In this document: piece by piece, positions 35,279-44,339 of the stretch | How the letters are laid out: the number at the start of each line of letters is the position of its first letter | Position numbering within the stretch: position 1 is the first letter of the stretch | Assembly: GCF_016863635.1 (NCBI RefSeq) | Contig: NZ_BOPG01000011.1 | Coordinates: 124,001 to 188,000, forward strand | Direction of reading: 5' to 3' | Length of the DNA: 64,000 nt | Source: Virgisporangium aurantiacum | GTDB lineage: Bacteria > Actinomycetota > Actinomycetes > Mycobacteriales > Micromonosporaceae | Notes under the pieces: model-generated | Databases searched by the model: none | What the model was told of the DNA's origin: nothing | The model's input: only the letters and a program-made list of their open reading frames with translations | Program-made: the position numbers and the translations under genes

Positions 35279-36826
35279 TGGGTTCCCGGTCGCGGACGTC
35301 GACCGGCCCCGCGGAATCGCCAGGGCCGTGACCACCAGGGCGGTGACCGCGAACGCGCCGGGTGCCTTGGTCAACGTCGCGACGCCGAGGCCGTTGGGAA
35401 TCACCAGCAGCATCAGAACCGTCGTCGCCGCCATGATTCCGGAAACGCCACGCCGGCCGGGCGTCGCCAGCGCGAGAATCGCCAGCGGCGTCAACGCGTA
35501 CCACGGATAGAAGACCGGTGCGAGCACGATGCTCGCCACCAACGCCAGGCCGCAGCAGGCGACCACGGCACGAGTCGTGGTGCGCCGCCGCCACGCCCGC
35601 GCCAACAGCGCCAGGAACGCGGCCGCGAACAGCAGGACGCCGGCGACGCGGGCGAGGAACACCGCCGGGTCGAACAGCTCCGGGTGCCCCGTCATACGCA
35701 GCAGATAGCCGGCGGACATTCCGACCGCCGTGGGAGGCGACGTCCACTGCACCAGACTCGCGGTGCCGGACAGGGCGGTGACCCAGCCGACGTCCAGGCC
35801 CAGAACGGCGGTCACGGCCGTCAGCGTCGCCGTGGCGCAGCCGACCGTCAGCAGCATCGCGGCCAACACACGGCGGCCCGGCACCGCGCGGTCGCCCGAC
35901 CCGGCCTGCGCCGCGAGGATCGCCGCGAACGGCAGCGCGACGACCGCGCCCACCTTGACGCCGGCGGCCAGGCCGATGAGGACACCGGCGACCGCGGGAC
36001 CGACGAGAGCGGCCGCGCGCGCCTGCGAGACCCTGGTGGTCGCCGCCCACAGGCCACCGATCACCAACGCGAGCACGACCACATCCAGATGAGCGCCGGA
36101 CACGCCGTGCAGGGCGACCAGCGGCGTCGCCAGGCCGACCGTCGCGGCCCGACCGGGCAGGACCCCGCAGCGCTTTGCCAGCCGTGCGCCCGCCACCGCG
36201 GCGAGCAGGATCGCCGCCACCACGAGCATCCGCAGCACGGTGACGACGACCACGAGCCGAACGTCGGCCGGTGCCAGGCGGGACGGCAACGCCGCGACGG
36301 CCGTCGCTGCGATTCCCGCCGCGCCGTAGGGCGCCGTAGTGTCGAGCCACGTCGGCGCGACCGCGTCCGTCCACGGACAGTGACCGTCGAGCGGACTCAC
36401 CCGGTACGGGCTCTGACCGGTTCCGTATAGCCATCCCTGGCAGGCGTAGGAGTAGACGTCGCGGCTGGCCAGCGGCGGTGCGAGCAGCAACGGCACCGCC
36501 CACAACAGGCCCGTCGTCGCAAGCCATCCCGTGCGAACCGGGATCGCGTCGGACAGCCGCCACCACACGGCGATCAGTCCCGCCGATCCGGCGAGCACGA
36601 GCACGAGTCCGATCCGGAACTGCGCGGTGGTCGACGCAAGGCCGGCGACGCGCAGGGTCGGCGCCGGATCGCCGGACGCCAACGCACCGGCGCCGTACGC
36701 GCCGGCCGCGATGAGGCACGTCGCGCCGAAACCGGCGTAGCGGAGCAGCTCCAGACGCGACAACGCGCGCACCGCTGGTACCCGGACCAGTGCCACGCGT
36801 CGATGTTCGGCGGGCCGGGGGAACAC
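35264..36826 (-). CDS. MptB-like polyprenol-phosphomannose mannosyltransferase
   Basis: Integral-membrane GT-C glycosyltransferase of about 520 residues with a dozen hydrophobic helices. The first extracytoplasmic loop has LASRDVYSYACQGWLYGTGQ, with the acidic residue typical of GT-C enzymes, and further sequence as in the MptB alpha-1,6-mannosyltransferase family that extends mannan or lipomannan cores using decaprenyl-phosphomannose. VFYPWYALTPLAILALATP near the C-terminus fits too. Start codon is weakly supported: GTG at 36826 or 36796. Exact acceptor unknown. Confidence 0.78.
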   Translation of the reverse strand: MFPRPAEHRRVALVRVPAVRALSRLELLRYAGFGATCLIAAGAYGAGALASGDPAPTLRVAGLASTTAQFRIGLVLVLAGSAGLIAVWWRLSDAIPVRTGWLATTGLLWAVPLLLAPPLASRDVYSYACQGWLYGTGQSPYRVSPLDGHCPWTDAVAPTWLDTTAPYGAAGIAATAVAALPSRLAPADVRLVVVVTVLRMLVVAAILLAAVAGARLAKRCGVLPGRAATVGLATPLVALHGVSGAHLDVVVLALVIGGLWAATTRVSQARAAALVGPAVAGVLIGLAAGVKVGAVVALPFAAILAAQAGSGDRAVPGRRVLAAMLLTVGCATATLTAVTAVLGLDVGWVTALSGTASLVQWTSPPTAVGMSAGYLLRMTGHPELFDPAVFLARVAGVLLFAAAFLALLARAWRRRTTTRAVVACCGLALVASIVLAPVFYPWYALTPLAILALATPGRRGVSGIMAATTVLMLLVIPNGLGVATLTKAPGAFAVTALVVTALAIPRGRSTSATGNPSPAG

Positions 36827-36903
36827 CGCGGGCCGCTCGCCGTGGCCACCGGGCGAACAACGGATGACGCCCGTTCACCCGGGACCCGTAGGGTGCCGGG
36901 CCT

Positions 36904-37341
36904 ATGATCACCGTTTCCAGGAGCGGGCTCGTGGCGCGGGTCGTCGCGACGCTGCTCGGTGCCGCCGTGCTCCTCGCCGGCACGACGGTGGGCACCGACG
37001 ACATGTTCCCGTTCGGGCCGTTCCGGATGTACGCCGGGGTCAACGGCCCGAACGAGGACGCGCCGGACCTTCGCGTCGAGGGCACGGACAGCGGGCACCG
37101 CACGGTGGCACTCGACGAGCAGGCGACCGGGATCCGTCGCGCGGAGATCGAGGAGAACAGGGACCGCTACGTCGCCGAACCGGAGCGGTTGTCGGCAATT
37201 GTCGACGCGTACCGTCGACGCCACCCCGATGCCCTCCGGCTGACCGAGGTGCGCATCGTCGTCCGATGGCACGAGATCAGAGCGAGCCGGCCGACCGGCC
37301 GCTACCGCGACGAGACCGTCGCGACCTGGTGGGTGCCGTGA
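36904..37341 (+). CDS. Small membrane-anchored protein paired with HTTM protein
   Basis: Protein of 145 residues with one N-terminal helix (VVATLLGAAVLLAGTTV) followed by DDMFPFGPFRMYAG, then a charged alpha/beta region. This short FPFGPFRMYAG type occurs next to HTTM-domain genes, and here the downstream HTTM gene overlaps it by a GTGA junction, so the two are translated together. Divergent from the mannosyltransferase. Function unknown; a partner subunit of the HTTM protein is the best guess. Confidence 0.65.
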   Translation: MITVSRSGLVARVVATLLGAAVLLAGTTVGTDDMFPFGPFRMYAGVNGPNEDAPDLRVEGTDSGHRTVALDEQATGIRRAEIEENRDRYVAEPERLSAIVDAYRRRHPDALRLTEVRIVVRWHEIRASRPTGRYRDETVATWWVP

Positions 37342-38204
37342 GCGCGGCGCGGGGAGTCCGGCGTGCCGTCGCGTGGCTCACGGAGCCGGTTCCGCTGGGC
37401 CGGATTGCCGCGTTCCGCACGGCGGTGTACCTGTTCGTCGTCGGCGATCTGGTGGTGTTCACGCCGTGGGTGCGGGCCCACGGCGACCTGCCCGGCGACG
37501 CGTACCGGCCGTTGCTGGTCGGCCGGATGCTGCCGCTGCCGACGCCGACCGAAACGCTGGTCGACGTCGTGTTCTGGGCATTGCTCGCGGCCGCGGCGGT
37601 GGCCGCGACCGGACGGGCGCCCCGGGTGCTCGGTACGACGGTCCTCGTCCTGTACCTCGAATGGATGCTGATCGCGATGAGCTACGGGAAGGTCGACCAC
37701 GACCGGTTCGCCTTCCTGGTCGCACTGGCCGTGCTGCCCACCGCGGGACCCGCCCGCCACGGCGATCCCGTGCTCACCCGGCCGGGCGGGTGGGGCCTGC
37801 GCGTCACCCAGCTCGCCGTGGTCAGCACGTACTTCCTGGCGTTCTGGGCCAAGATGCGCTACGCGGGCCCGGACTGGGCGACCGGTTCGGTGCTCGCCCG
37901 GGCGTTCCTGCGCCGGGGCACGGACCTCGCGGACGCGATCGCGCCGGTACCCGGCGTTCTCATCGCCTCGCAGGTCGCCATCCTCGCGTTCGAACTCCTC
38001 AGCCCGGTGGTCTTCGTTCTCCGCGGCCGGGCGCGCTACCTTGCCGTCGGATTCTTCTATCTGTTCCACGCGATGACGATCGCGACCATCACCATCTCGT
38101 TCCTGCCGCAACAGGTCGCGATGCTCAGCTTCCTGCCGATCGAACGGGTCCGCCCGCTCGGGTGGCTGCGCCACACGGTGCGGCGTTCGCCGGCCGCGGT
38201 CTGA
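37338..38204 (+). CDS. HTTM (vitamin K-carboxylase-like) membrane protein
   Basis: Integral-membrane protein of 288 residues with about seven helices, matching the HTTM domain of vitamin K-dependent gamma-carboxylase homologues: GRIAAFRTAVYLFVVGDLVV at the start, SYGKVDHDRFAFLVALAVLP, STYFLAFWAKMRYAG in the middle and GFFYLFHAMTIATITISFLP near the end. Bacterial HTTM proteins have no fixed function. GTG start overlaps the stop of the small upstream gene. A strong hairpin follows 19 bp after the stop. Confidence 0.78.
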   Translation: MSAARGVRRAVAWLTEPVPLGRIAAFRTAVYLFVVGDLVVFTPWVRAHGDLPGDAYRPLLVGRMLPLPTPTETLVDVVFWALLAAAAVAATGRAPRVLGTTVLVLYLEWMLIAMSYGKVDHDRFAFLVALAVLPTAGPARHGDPVLTRPGGWGLRVTQLAVVSTYFLAFWAKMRYAGPDWATGSVLARAFLRRGTDLADAIAPVPGVLIASQVAILAFELLSPVVFVLRGRARYLAVGFFYLFHAMTIATITISFLPQQVAMLSFLPIERVRPLGWLRHTVRRSPAAV

Positions 38205-38222
38205 TCGGCGTCCACCGGCCGC

Positions 38223-38250
38223 CGCCGGCCCGTTGTCCGGCGGGCCGGCG
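38223..38250. terminator. Bidirectional hairpin between HTTM gene and lysine miniprotein gene
   Basis: CGCCGGCCCG and CGGGCCGGCG form a perfect 10-bp stem with an 8-base loop. It lies between two convergent genes, 19 bp past the HTTM stop and 16 bp past the miniprotein stop, so it can serve both. Confidence 0.65.
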
Positions 38251-38265
38251 CGGCGGTACTGCTGT

Positions 38266-38334
38266 CTACTTCTTCTTCTTGCTCTTCTTGTTCTTCTTCT
38301 TGTCTTTCTTGTCCTTCTTCGACTTCTTCGCCAT
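38266..38334 (-). CDS. 22-residue lysine-rich miniprotein
   Basis: A 23-codon frame with ATG at 38332-38334 and stop TAG. It encodes 22 residues: Met-Ala followed by runs of Lys broken only by Ser (two), Asp (two) and Asn (one). Fifteen of 22 residues are Lys. Codons are almost all AAG, matching the genome bias. GGGAGGTGG precedes the ATG by five bases, one of the best ribosome sites in the window, and a hairpin follows the stop. These flanks argue for a real gene and not a random AAG repeat. Such a peptide could bind nucleic acid, polyphosphate or acidic surfaces, but its role is unknown. Divergent from the second phoD gene. Confidence 0.72.
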   Translation of the reverse strand: MAKKSKKDKKDKKKNKKSKKKK

Positions 38335-38531
38335 CGCGTCCACCTCCCGCCACACTGTTCATCCGGCCGAAACCGTCCGTCTCCATTCCACGCCATGGTC
38401 TGCTCGCGACGGGTGCGAACGTGAAAAGAAGCCACGTGGCCGGATTCTGCTGGTGTCCATGTGGCGTTCGATGCGAGGATCCATCGGTGCGCGAGCATGT
38501 GACGGAATGCGGCGTGTCCAATGGAGGACCC

Positions 38532-40097
38532 ATGATCACTCGACGTCAGATCCTCGCCGGCGCGGCGGCGACCGCCGTGGCGCCGTCCGTGCTCGCCCAG
38601 CCGGCGTCGGCCACCGGTGGTGGGGCACCGTTCGCGCTCGGCGTCGCCAGCGGTGACCCGTTGCCCGACCGCGTGATCCTGTGGACCCGGCTGCTGCGCC
38701 CCGGCAATCCCCTGCCGGACCGGGCGGTGGAGGTGGCCTGGCAGGTCGCCCGCGATGAGCGGTTCCGGCACGTGGTCAGTTCGGGGCGGACGCTGGCGCG
38801 GCCGGAACTGGCGCACTCGGTGCACGTCGACGCCCGGGGGCTGCGGCCCGGTGACTGGTACTTCTACCGGTTCAAGGCGCTCGGCGAACTCAGCCCGGTC
38901 GGGCGCACGAGAACCGCACCGCGGTCGGCATCGCGGCTGACCTTCGGCATCGCCAACTGCCAGGACTACCAGAACGGCTACTGGCCCGCCTACCTCGGCC
39001 TGGTCGAGGAGGACCTGGACCTGGTGCTGCATCTCGGCGACTACATCTACGAGAACGACCCGGCCAGCCGGTTCGCCGACCGCCAGCACACCACGCCGGA
39101 AACGCCCGGCCTCGACCAGCTGCGCACGCTGGCCGACTACCGCGCCCGCCACGCGCAGTACAAGACCGACCCGGTGCTGCAGGCCGCGCACGCCGCGTTC
39201 CCCTGGATCGTCACGTGGGACGACCACGAGACCGAGAACAACTACGCCGGGCTCATCGACGAGATCGACGACACCGGCGCCAAGCGGCAGACCGTCGCCG
39301 AGTTCGCCCGCCAACGGGCCGCGGCCTACCAGGCGTACTACGAGCACATGCCGATCCGCGCCGACCTGCGCCCCGGCAGCCCCGATCTGCGCATCTTCCG
39401 CCGGTTCGACTTCGGCCGGCTGGCCCGCTTCAACGTGCTGGACACCCGCCAGTACCGCACCGACCAGCCCGGCGGCTTCCCGAGCGACTTCGGACCCGAG
39501 GCGGCCGGCACCGCCAACACCGCCGGCACGCTGACCGGTGCCTACCAGGAACGCTGGCTGACCGCCGGCCTGACCGACTCGCCGGCCCGCTGGAACGTCG
39601 TGGCGCAGCAGGTGATGATGAGCCGCATCCGGTTCCCCAACTTCCTCGGACCCGTTCCGCCGGTCATCGCCAACCTCGACCAGTGGGACGGGTACGCGCC
39701 ACAACGGGCCCGGCTGCTGCAGCGCTTCGCCGACCTGCGGGTGTCGAACCCGGTCGTGCTGGCCGGCGACATCCACTCCACCTGGCTCAGCGAACTGCGG
39801 GTCGACTTCGACCGCCCGGAGCAGCGGCCGGTGGCCGTCGAGATGGTCGCCACCTCCATCAGTTCCGACTTCCCGATCGCCTTCGACGCGCCCCTGAAGG
39901 CGGCCAACCCGACCCTCAACCCCCACGTGCGGTACTTCGACGGCTCCCGGCGCGGCTACCTCCGCTGCGCGATCGACCGGCACAGCTGGCGCACCGACGT
40001 ACGCACGGTCGACAGCATCGAGGTCCGCCAGTCACCGGTGACCACGACCGCGTCCTACGTCGTCCCCGCCGGCGCCTCCACCCTGACGCCGGCATGA
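38532..40097 (+). CDS. phoD: PhoD-type alkaline phosphatase/phosphodiesterase
   Basis: Secreted metallophosphatase of 521 residues. Tat-type signal (TRRQILAGAAATAVA), N-terminal PhoD Ig-like domain (FALGVASGDPLPDRVILWTR), then metal-site blocks: FGIANCQDYQNGYWPAY, HLGDYIYEN, VTWDDHETENNYAG and VLAGDIHSTW. This is the classical PhoD subgroup; the copy at 30-31.6 kb is more divergent. ATG has GGAGGACCC directly upstream. Probably induced by phosphate starvation, though I see no convincing PHO box in the 200 bp before it. Confidence 0.93.
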   Translation: MITRRQILAGAAATAVAPSVLAQPASATGGGAPFALGVASGDPLPDRVILWTRLLRPGNPLPDRAVEVAWQVARDERFRHVVSSGRTLARPELAHSVHVDARGLRPGDWYFYRFKALGELSPVGRTRTAPRSASRLTFGIANCQDYQNGYWPAYLGLVEEDLDLVLHLGDYIYENDPASRFADRQHTTPETPGLDQLRTLADYRARHAQYKTDPVLQAAHAAFPWIVTWDDHETENNYAGLIDEIDDTGAKRQTVAEFARQRAAAYQAYYEHMPIRADLRPGSPDLRIFRRFDFGRLARFNVLDTRQYRTDQPGGFPSDFGPEAAGTANTAGTLTGAYQERWLTAGLTDSPARWNVVAQQVMMSRIRFPNFLGPVPPVIANLDQWDGYAPQRARLLQRFADLRVSNPVVLAGDIHSTWLSELRVDFDRPEQRPVAVEMVATSISSDFPIAFDAPLKAANPTLNPHVRYFDGSRRGYLRCAIDRHSWRTDVRTVDSIEVRQSPVTTTASYVVPAGASTLTPA

Positions 40098-40198
40098 TCC
40101 CGGCGGACGATGCCCGCGCGGGGCCGCGGTCGAGGTGAATCGGAGGCAAACACAAGGTGTCTGGATTAGGATGCTCGTCAGCATATGGGCGAAAACGC

Positions 40199-40204
40199 TA
40201 GCCT
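40199..40204 (+). promoter_or_regulatory. Probable -10 element of a leaderless transcript
   Basis: TAGCCT (TANNNT) ends seven bases before the GTG of the HD-domain gene and there is no ribosome-binding site in between. This spacing is typical of leaderless actinobacterial genes in which transcription starts at the start codon. Confidence 0.45.
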
Positions 40205-40210
40205 GACCGG

Positions 40211-40786
40211 GTGAACCAGTCGGGCTTGCCGCCGCTGATCCATGCCGCGCGGGACCAGGCACAGGTGCTGCTCGCCCCGCTTCCGCAGCGGTGGCGGCAC
40301 ACCGTCGGCGTCGCCCGCCGCGCGGAGGGCCTGATCCACACGCTCGACGGTGACGACCCGGATGTTCTGATAGCCGCAGCCTGGCTCCACGACATCGGAT
40401 ACGCGCCCACCGTCACCGACACCGGGTTCCACCCGCTCGACGGCGCCCGCCACCTTCAGCACACCCACTGGCCCGCCCGCATCACCGCCCTGGTCGCCCA
40501 CCACTCCGGCGCGCTGCACGTCGCCCGCGAACGCGGACTACACGGCGAATTGGCCATCTATCCATGCGAGGTGACGACACTGGCGGACGCGCTGACCTAC
40601 GCGGACCAGACCGTCGACCCCGACGGACACCGCGTCAGCGTCGACCAACGCATCGCCGAGGCCCTCCTCCGGCACGGGCCGGACTCCGCGCAGGCCGCCG
40701 CGCGTCCCGAACGCGAGCCCTACCTTCGTGCGGTGGCCGAGCGGATCGAACGTCGCCTCGCCCGGCACGGCCACTCCGAGCGCTGA
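40211..40786 (+). CDS. HD-domain phosphohydrolase
   Basis: Soluble protein of 191 residues with the HD-superfamily metal motif: RHTVGVARRAEGL, AAWLHDIGY, the distal VAHHSGALHVARERG and a late Asp (LADALTYADQTVDPDG). Family members hydrolyse nucleotides or signalling nucleotides; the substrate is open. Start is GTG, probably leaderless. It converges with the desaturase gene, 18 bp apart. Confidence 0.8.
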   Translation: MNQSGLPPLIHAARDQAQVLLAPLPQRWRHTVGVARRAEGLIHTLDGDDPDVLIAAAWLHDIGYAPTVTDTGFHPLDGARHLQHTHWPARITALVAHHSGALHVARERGLHGELAIYPCEVTTLADALTYADQTVDPDGHRVSVDQRIAEALLRHGPDSAQAAARPEREPYLRAVAERIERRLARHGHSER

Positions 40787-40804
40787 GCACCAAAGCGCAC
40801 GCCG

Positions 40805-41740
40805 TCACGCCTTGCGGAAGCGGCTGATCCGGGCCGCGTCGGGCCATCGGACGTCGTGCGCGAGGCGCAGGAGTTCAAGGATCCGAATCACCCGTGCGGA
40901 GATGTCGATCTCGCCTCGGCGCACGCCGTGCCGCGCGCTGGTGGGATCGGCGTGGTGCAGGTTGTGCCACGACTCGCCCATGCTCAGGATCGCCAGCGGC
41001 CAGACGTTCGTCGACCGGTCCCGCGCGGCGAACGGGCGATCGCCGATCATGTGACAGATCGAGTTCACCGACCAGGTGACGTGGTGCAGTACCGCCACCC
41101 GAACGAGCCCGGCCCAGAAGAACGCGGTGACCGCGCCCCACCCGCTCCACGTCAGCAGTCCCCCGAGGACGGCCGGCAGAGCAAGCGTGGCGACCGTCAG
41201 CGGGCCGAAGAGGCGATGCACCACCCGCATGTCGCGATCGGCCATCAGGTCGGGTGCGAACCGCCGCTGGTTGGTCAGCTCACGGGCGAGGACCCAGCCG
41301 AGATGGGCGTGCCAGAACCCACGCAGAAGCGCAGCCGGACCGGTACCGAACAGCCACGGCGAGTGCGGGTCGCCCTCGCGGTCGGCAAAGGCGTGATGAC
41401 GGCGGTGGTCGGCGACCCAGTGCAGAATCGGTCCCTGCACGGCCATGCTGCCCGTCACCGCGAGGGCGATCCGCACCCACCGACCCGTCTTGAACGAGCC
41501 GTGCGTGAAGTACCGGTGGAAGCCGACGGTGACACCGAGACAGGTGATCACATAGAACATCACGGCCAGGACGACGTCGTGCCAGCCGAGACCCCACCCC
41601 CACGCGAACGGAATCGCGACGAGCAGAGCGAGCGGCGGGACGATGACGAACACGTAGACCGAGACGTGTGCCGCCAACGGGCGTTTGCCGCCGAGCAGCG
41701 GCTTCGATTGAGATTGAGGCGGGGCAGCGATCTCAGCCAC
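40805..41740 (-). CDS. Acyl-CoA delta-9-type desaturase
   Basis: Membrane di-iron desaturase of about 311 residues. The three histidine boxes of the stearoyl-CoA desaturase family are present: GFHRYFTHGSF, ADHRRHHAFADREGDPHSPW and GESWHNLHHADP, plus HHVTWSVNSICHMIG. Four hydrophobic helices lie between. It would introduce a cis double bond into saturated acyl chains for membrane fluidity. GTG at 41740 (MAEIAAPPQSQSKPLL) is chosen as the shortest natural N-terminus; a longer frame runs towards the neighbouring gene without a ribosome site. Confidence 0.88.
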   Translation of the reverse strand: MAEIAAPPQSQSKPLLGGKRPLAAHVSVYVFVIVPPLALLVAIPFAWGWGLGWHDVVLAVMFYVITCLGVTVGFHRYFTHGSFKTGRWVRIALAVTGSMAVQGPILHWVADHRRHHAFADREGDPHSPWLFGTGPAALLRGFWHAHLGWVLARELTNQRRFAPDLMADRDMRVVHRLFGPLTVATLALPAVLGGLLTWSGWGAVTAFFWAGLVRVAVLHHVTWSVNSICHMIGDRPFAARDRSTNVWPLAILSMGESWHNLHHADPTSARHGVRRGEIDISARVIRILELLRLAHDVRWPDAARISRFRKA

Positions 41741-41841
41741 GCCGGCGACGCTAACGCCGACGTGCCGCCGGGTGACGAACGCCGGGTGGCTGCCGCGCGG
41801 ACGGCCGATGTCCGCCCATCGGCCGCCGCGATGCACGAGCC

Positions 41842-43346
41842 TCAGTCGAGGTAGCGCTCCCACGGGCCGGTGATGGCCAGCGTGATGCCGGGAACCTGGA
41901 TGTTGACGAACAGGACCTTGCCGTTGGGAGCGAACGTCGGCCCGGTGAACTCGGAGTAGGTCGGCGCGCGTTCGACGTACCGATGGCGAGCTGATTGCGG
42001 GCGATCGCGTACGTCGGGCCGCCCGGCACGGAGCTCAGCACGTGGGAGGCACGCACCCCGTCCTCGGCCAGGATGAGCGTGCCCCAGGGGGTGACGGTGA
42101 CGTTGTCGGGGCCGTCGAAGGTCAGGTCGGCGTACTTCGGCGGCGCACCCTCGCCCTCGGCGGCCGGGTTGTGCGGGAAGTACGTGACGAGGGTGATCGT
42201 CTCGTCGGAGTAGTTGTAGAACCAGACCATGCCGTCGTGCTTGGTCGCGTCGGCCGGCAGGTCGTTGGCGCCGAAGGCGAAGCTGTTGACGATGTAGCAG
42301 CCCTTGCTGGTGCTCCACACGCCTTCGAACTTCTTACCCCGGGTGACCGTGCCGTCGGCGAACTGGGTGCGGATCGTCTTCGTCACCGCGTCACGCTCGG
42401 GCACCTCGATCCAGGTCACCCTGAACGGGCGGCCGATCTGCGCCGAGGTCAGGTAGGCGACGTCGGGCAGGATGCTGCCGTCGTCGAGGCGGATCTGCAT
42501 CGCCTCCAGCTTCCCGGCGTTGTCGCTGAGCCGGTCGGCGAGCCCGACCCCCAGCCGGGCGTCGCGCGGCGCGGTCCACCGGTAGAACAGGCCGTTGGGG
42601 CCGCTGGCGTCCTCGGAGAGGTAGATGTGCCGCTGGTTCGGTTCGACGGCGAGGGCCTCGTGTTCGAAGCGACCCAACGCCTTGATCGGCTTGGGCAGCT
42701 GGTGCGCGGAGTCGGACTGCAGGACCTCCAGGACGTAGCCGTGGCCCTTCTCGTAGGTGCCCGTCTGTCCGCCGGCCGACCAGGTGGCGCCGGCGTTGAT
42801 GAAGACCTCCTCGCAGGTCAGCCACGTGCCCCAGGGCGTGACACCGCCGGCGCAGTTGCGCACGGTGCCGGAGACGCCGACCCACTCGCCCGTCCGCTTG
42901 CCGTCGCCGTCGGTGGTGATCACCGTGCAGCCGCCGGCGTTCGGTGCGCCCGGGTCGTAGACCGTCCCGGCGACGTGCGGAACGCCGAACGGGGACATGT
43001 GCGGCGACATCTCGTGGTTCTGGATGATCGTCAGCCGGTTGCGGTTCGCGGCGACGACGCCGGTGCCGTCGTGGTAGGCCGGCGTCTTGCCCTGGCCGAA
43101 GGACATGTCGGTGTCACCTTCGCGGGTGACGATCCGGTACGAGAACCCGGCAGGCAGGGCGAGGATCCCCTGGGGGTCGTCCTGCAACGGCGGGAACGGA
43201 CGCCCGCCGGACGACCCACCGCTGTCGTGCCCGTCGTTTCCGTGTGCCGCCGCGGGCTCGGCGAGGCTCGGAAGCACGCCGGCGACGGAGATGCTGACCC
43301 CGGCGGCGGTGCCGCTGGTGAGAACCTGGCGACGAGAGATCGTCAT
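41842..43346 (-). CDS. PhoX-like DUF839 secreted protein with a frameshift near the C-terminus
   Basis: Tat-secreted beta-propeller protein of the DUF839/PhoX group, about 500 residues. Signal SRRQVLTSGTAAGVSI, then PPLQDDPQGILALPAGFSYR, HDGTGVVAANRNRLTIIQNH, NCAGGVTPWGTWLTCEEVFI and GPDNVTVTPWGTLILAEDG. At about 41977-41982 the frame changes: the first frame continues into unrelated Arg/Ser-rich sequence (running on to 41751), while the next frame resumes as PTYSEFTGPTFAPNGKVLFV and ends in GPWERYLD at 41842. One missing base would explain it. Whether this is a real mutation or a sequencing error cannot be told here. ATG has AGGAG eight bases upstream. Confidence 0.8.
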
Positions 43347-43512
43347 GCTGAACGCTCCTGGAGTGCGGAGTCGGTTGGTCGGTATCAACCGGAGCCTCGG
43401 AGCCGAGCCTTACACGCAGGCGAACAGAAGGTTACGAAAGCCCGTAGGCTGGGCCATGTTCACTGCGGTTCGTGCTCAGGCAAGGCTCACCACATGTGAA
43501 CGCAAGCCGACC

Positions 43513-43545
43513 GTTCACCTGACGGCGGCCACCTGCTCACCGACG
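43513..43545 (+). promoter_or_regulatory. Possible PHO-box-like repeats
   Basis: GTTCACCTGAC and GCTCACCGACG are exactly 22 bp apart (two 11-bp units), with a degenerate unit between. The shape recalls PhoP boxes. It lies 170 bp upstream of the PhoX-like gene and 45 bp before the small plus-strand gene, so its target is unclear. Confidence 0.25.
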
Positions 43546-43588
43546 GCGGGTAGCGTTCGACAACCCACCCTCACGTCCGGGAGCGGCC

Positions 43589-43867
43589 ATGTCTGACGAC
43601 GCCACCAACGCCGAACGAAGCGGGATGATCGCCTTCGGCGACCTCGAGCTCGGCATCCGACGCGAGGTGGAGGTGGTCGCCGAACGCTTCCCGAACACCG
43701 ACCCCGCGGTGGTCGACCGGGTGGTCCGGGAGACGCTCGCCGACCTCCGGGGCGACGCAACGGTGGAGGCGCACCTGCTCGCGGTCACGCGCAACGAGGC
43801 AATCCACCGTCTGGAGGCGCACGGCCACACGTTCCAGGCCGCCGAGCCCTCTCCTCCGGAGCAGTGA
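43589..43867 (+). CDS. Small three-helix-bundle-type protein
   Basis: Soluble protein of 92 residues. The run EVEVVAERFPNTDPAVVDRV ... AHLLAVTRNEAIHRLEAHG matches the pattern of small actinomycete proteins with a three-helix dimerisation domain (VxxVAxRFP...VxxVVxxxxxxL). ATG with GGGAGCGGCC upstream. Convergent with the next gene, only four bases apart. Function unknown. Confidence 0.6.
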   Translation: MSDDATNAERSGMIAFGDLELGIRREVEVVAERFPNTDPAVVDRVVRETLADLRGDATVEAHLLAVTRNEAIHRLEAHGHTFQAAEPSPPEQ

Positions 43868-43871
43868 CCGG

Positions 43872-44165
43872 CTACGGCGTACCGAACAGCGCCCGCCATA
43901 GTTGAGACTGTTCGGCCCGCCGCTCGTCGTCCGTGCGCGGGTTGAACGGTTCCGCCGGACGACCGATGGCGTCGTCCCACCACGCCGCGGTGTCGGCGCT
44001 TCGAATGGCGGCGGCCAGTTCTGCCCGCAGCCAGGGGTACCGGCCTTCCTTGACCGTCGCGGTGAGGTCGGCCAGCCCGTCCGGTCGCAGCCCGGTGCAG
44101 TAGGTACGCAGAATCTGGATCAGGCGGACGGTCGGCTGGTCTGCCGCCGGTTCCGGGTTGTTCAC
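43872..44165 (-). CDS. Small protein of unknown function, possibly immunity-like
   Basis: Protein of 97 residues from GTG at 44165 (GGAGG four bases upstream); the open frame runs further 5' without support. The run EGRYPWLRAELAAAIRSADT followed by AAWWDDAIG and QLWRALFGTP resembles the YPxLRxxL pattern of small contact-dependent-inhibition immunity proteins, but no toxin gene is visible nearby. The resemblance is weak. Confidence 0.5.
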   Translation of the reverse strand: MNNPEPAADQPTVRLIQILRTYCTGLRPDGLADLTATVKEGRYPWLRAELAAAIRSADTAAWWDDAIGRPAEPFNPRTDDERRAEQSQLWRALFGTP

Positions 44166-44339
44166 CACGCCTCCACGACCAGGACGACCCTCGTTCGCTG
44201 TCCGACCCGCCGATGGTATGCATGGACGGCGCGGCACAGTGACCCAGGTACGGTCGTTCCGCCTGGACGGTGAAGGTCAGAACCCGTTCGGCCGGACCGA
44301 CGGCCCGTCCGGGTGTCGGAGGGACGCTCGCGGTCGGCC

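Noticed and set aside
38266..38334. Simple CTT/AAG repeat with no coding role
   Set aside because: The flanking ribosome site, the exact ATG and stop, and the non-repeat codons for Asp, Asn and Ser support a gene over a microsatellite.
43513..43545. A firm PHO box for the PhoX-like gene
   Set aside because: The repeats point towards the small plus-strand gene and the middle unit is degenerate. Kept only as a low-confidence site.
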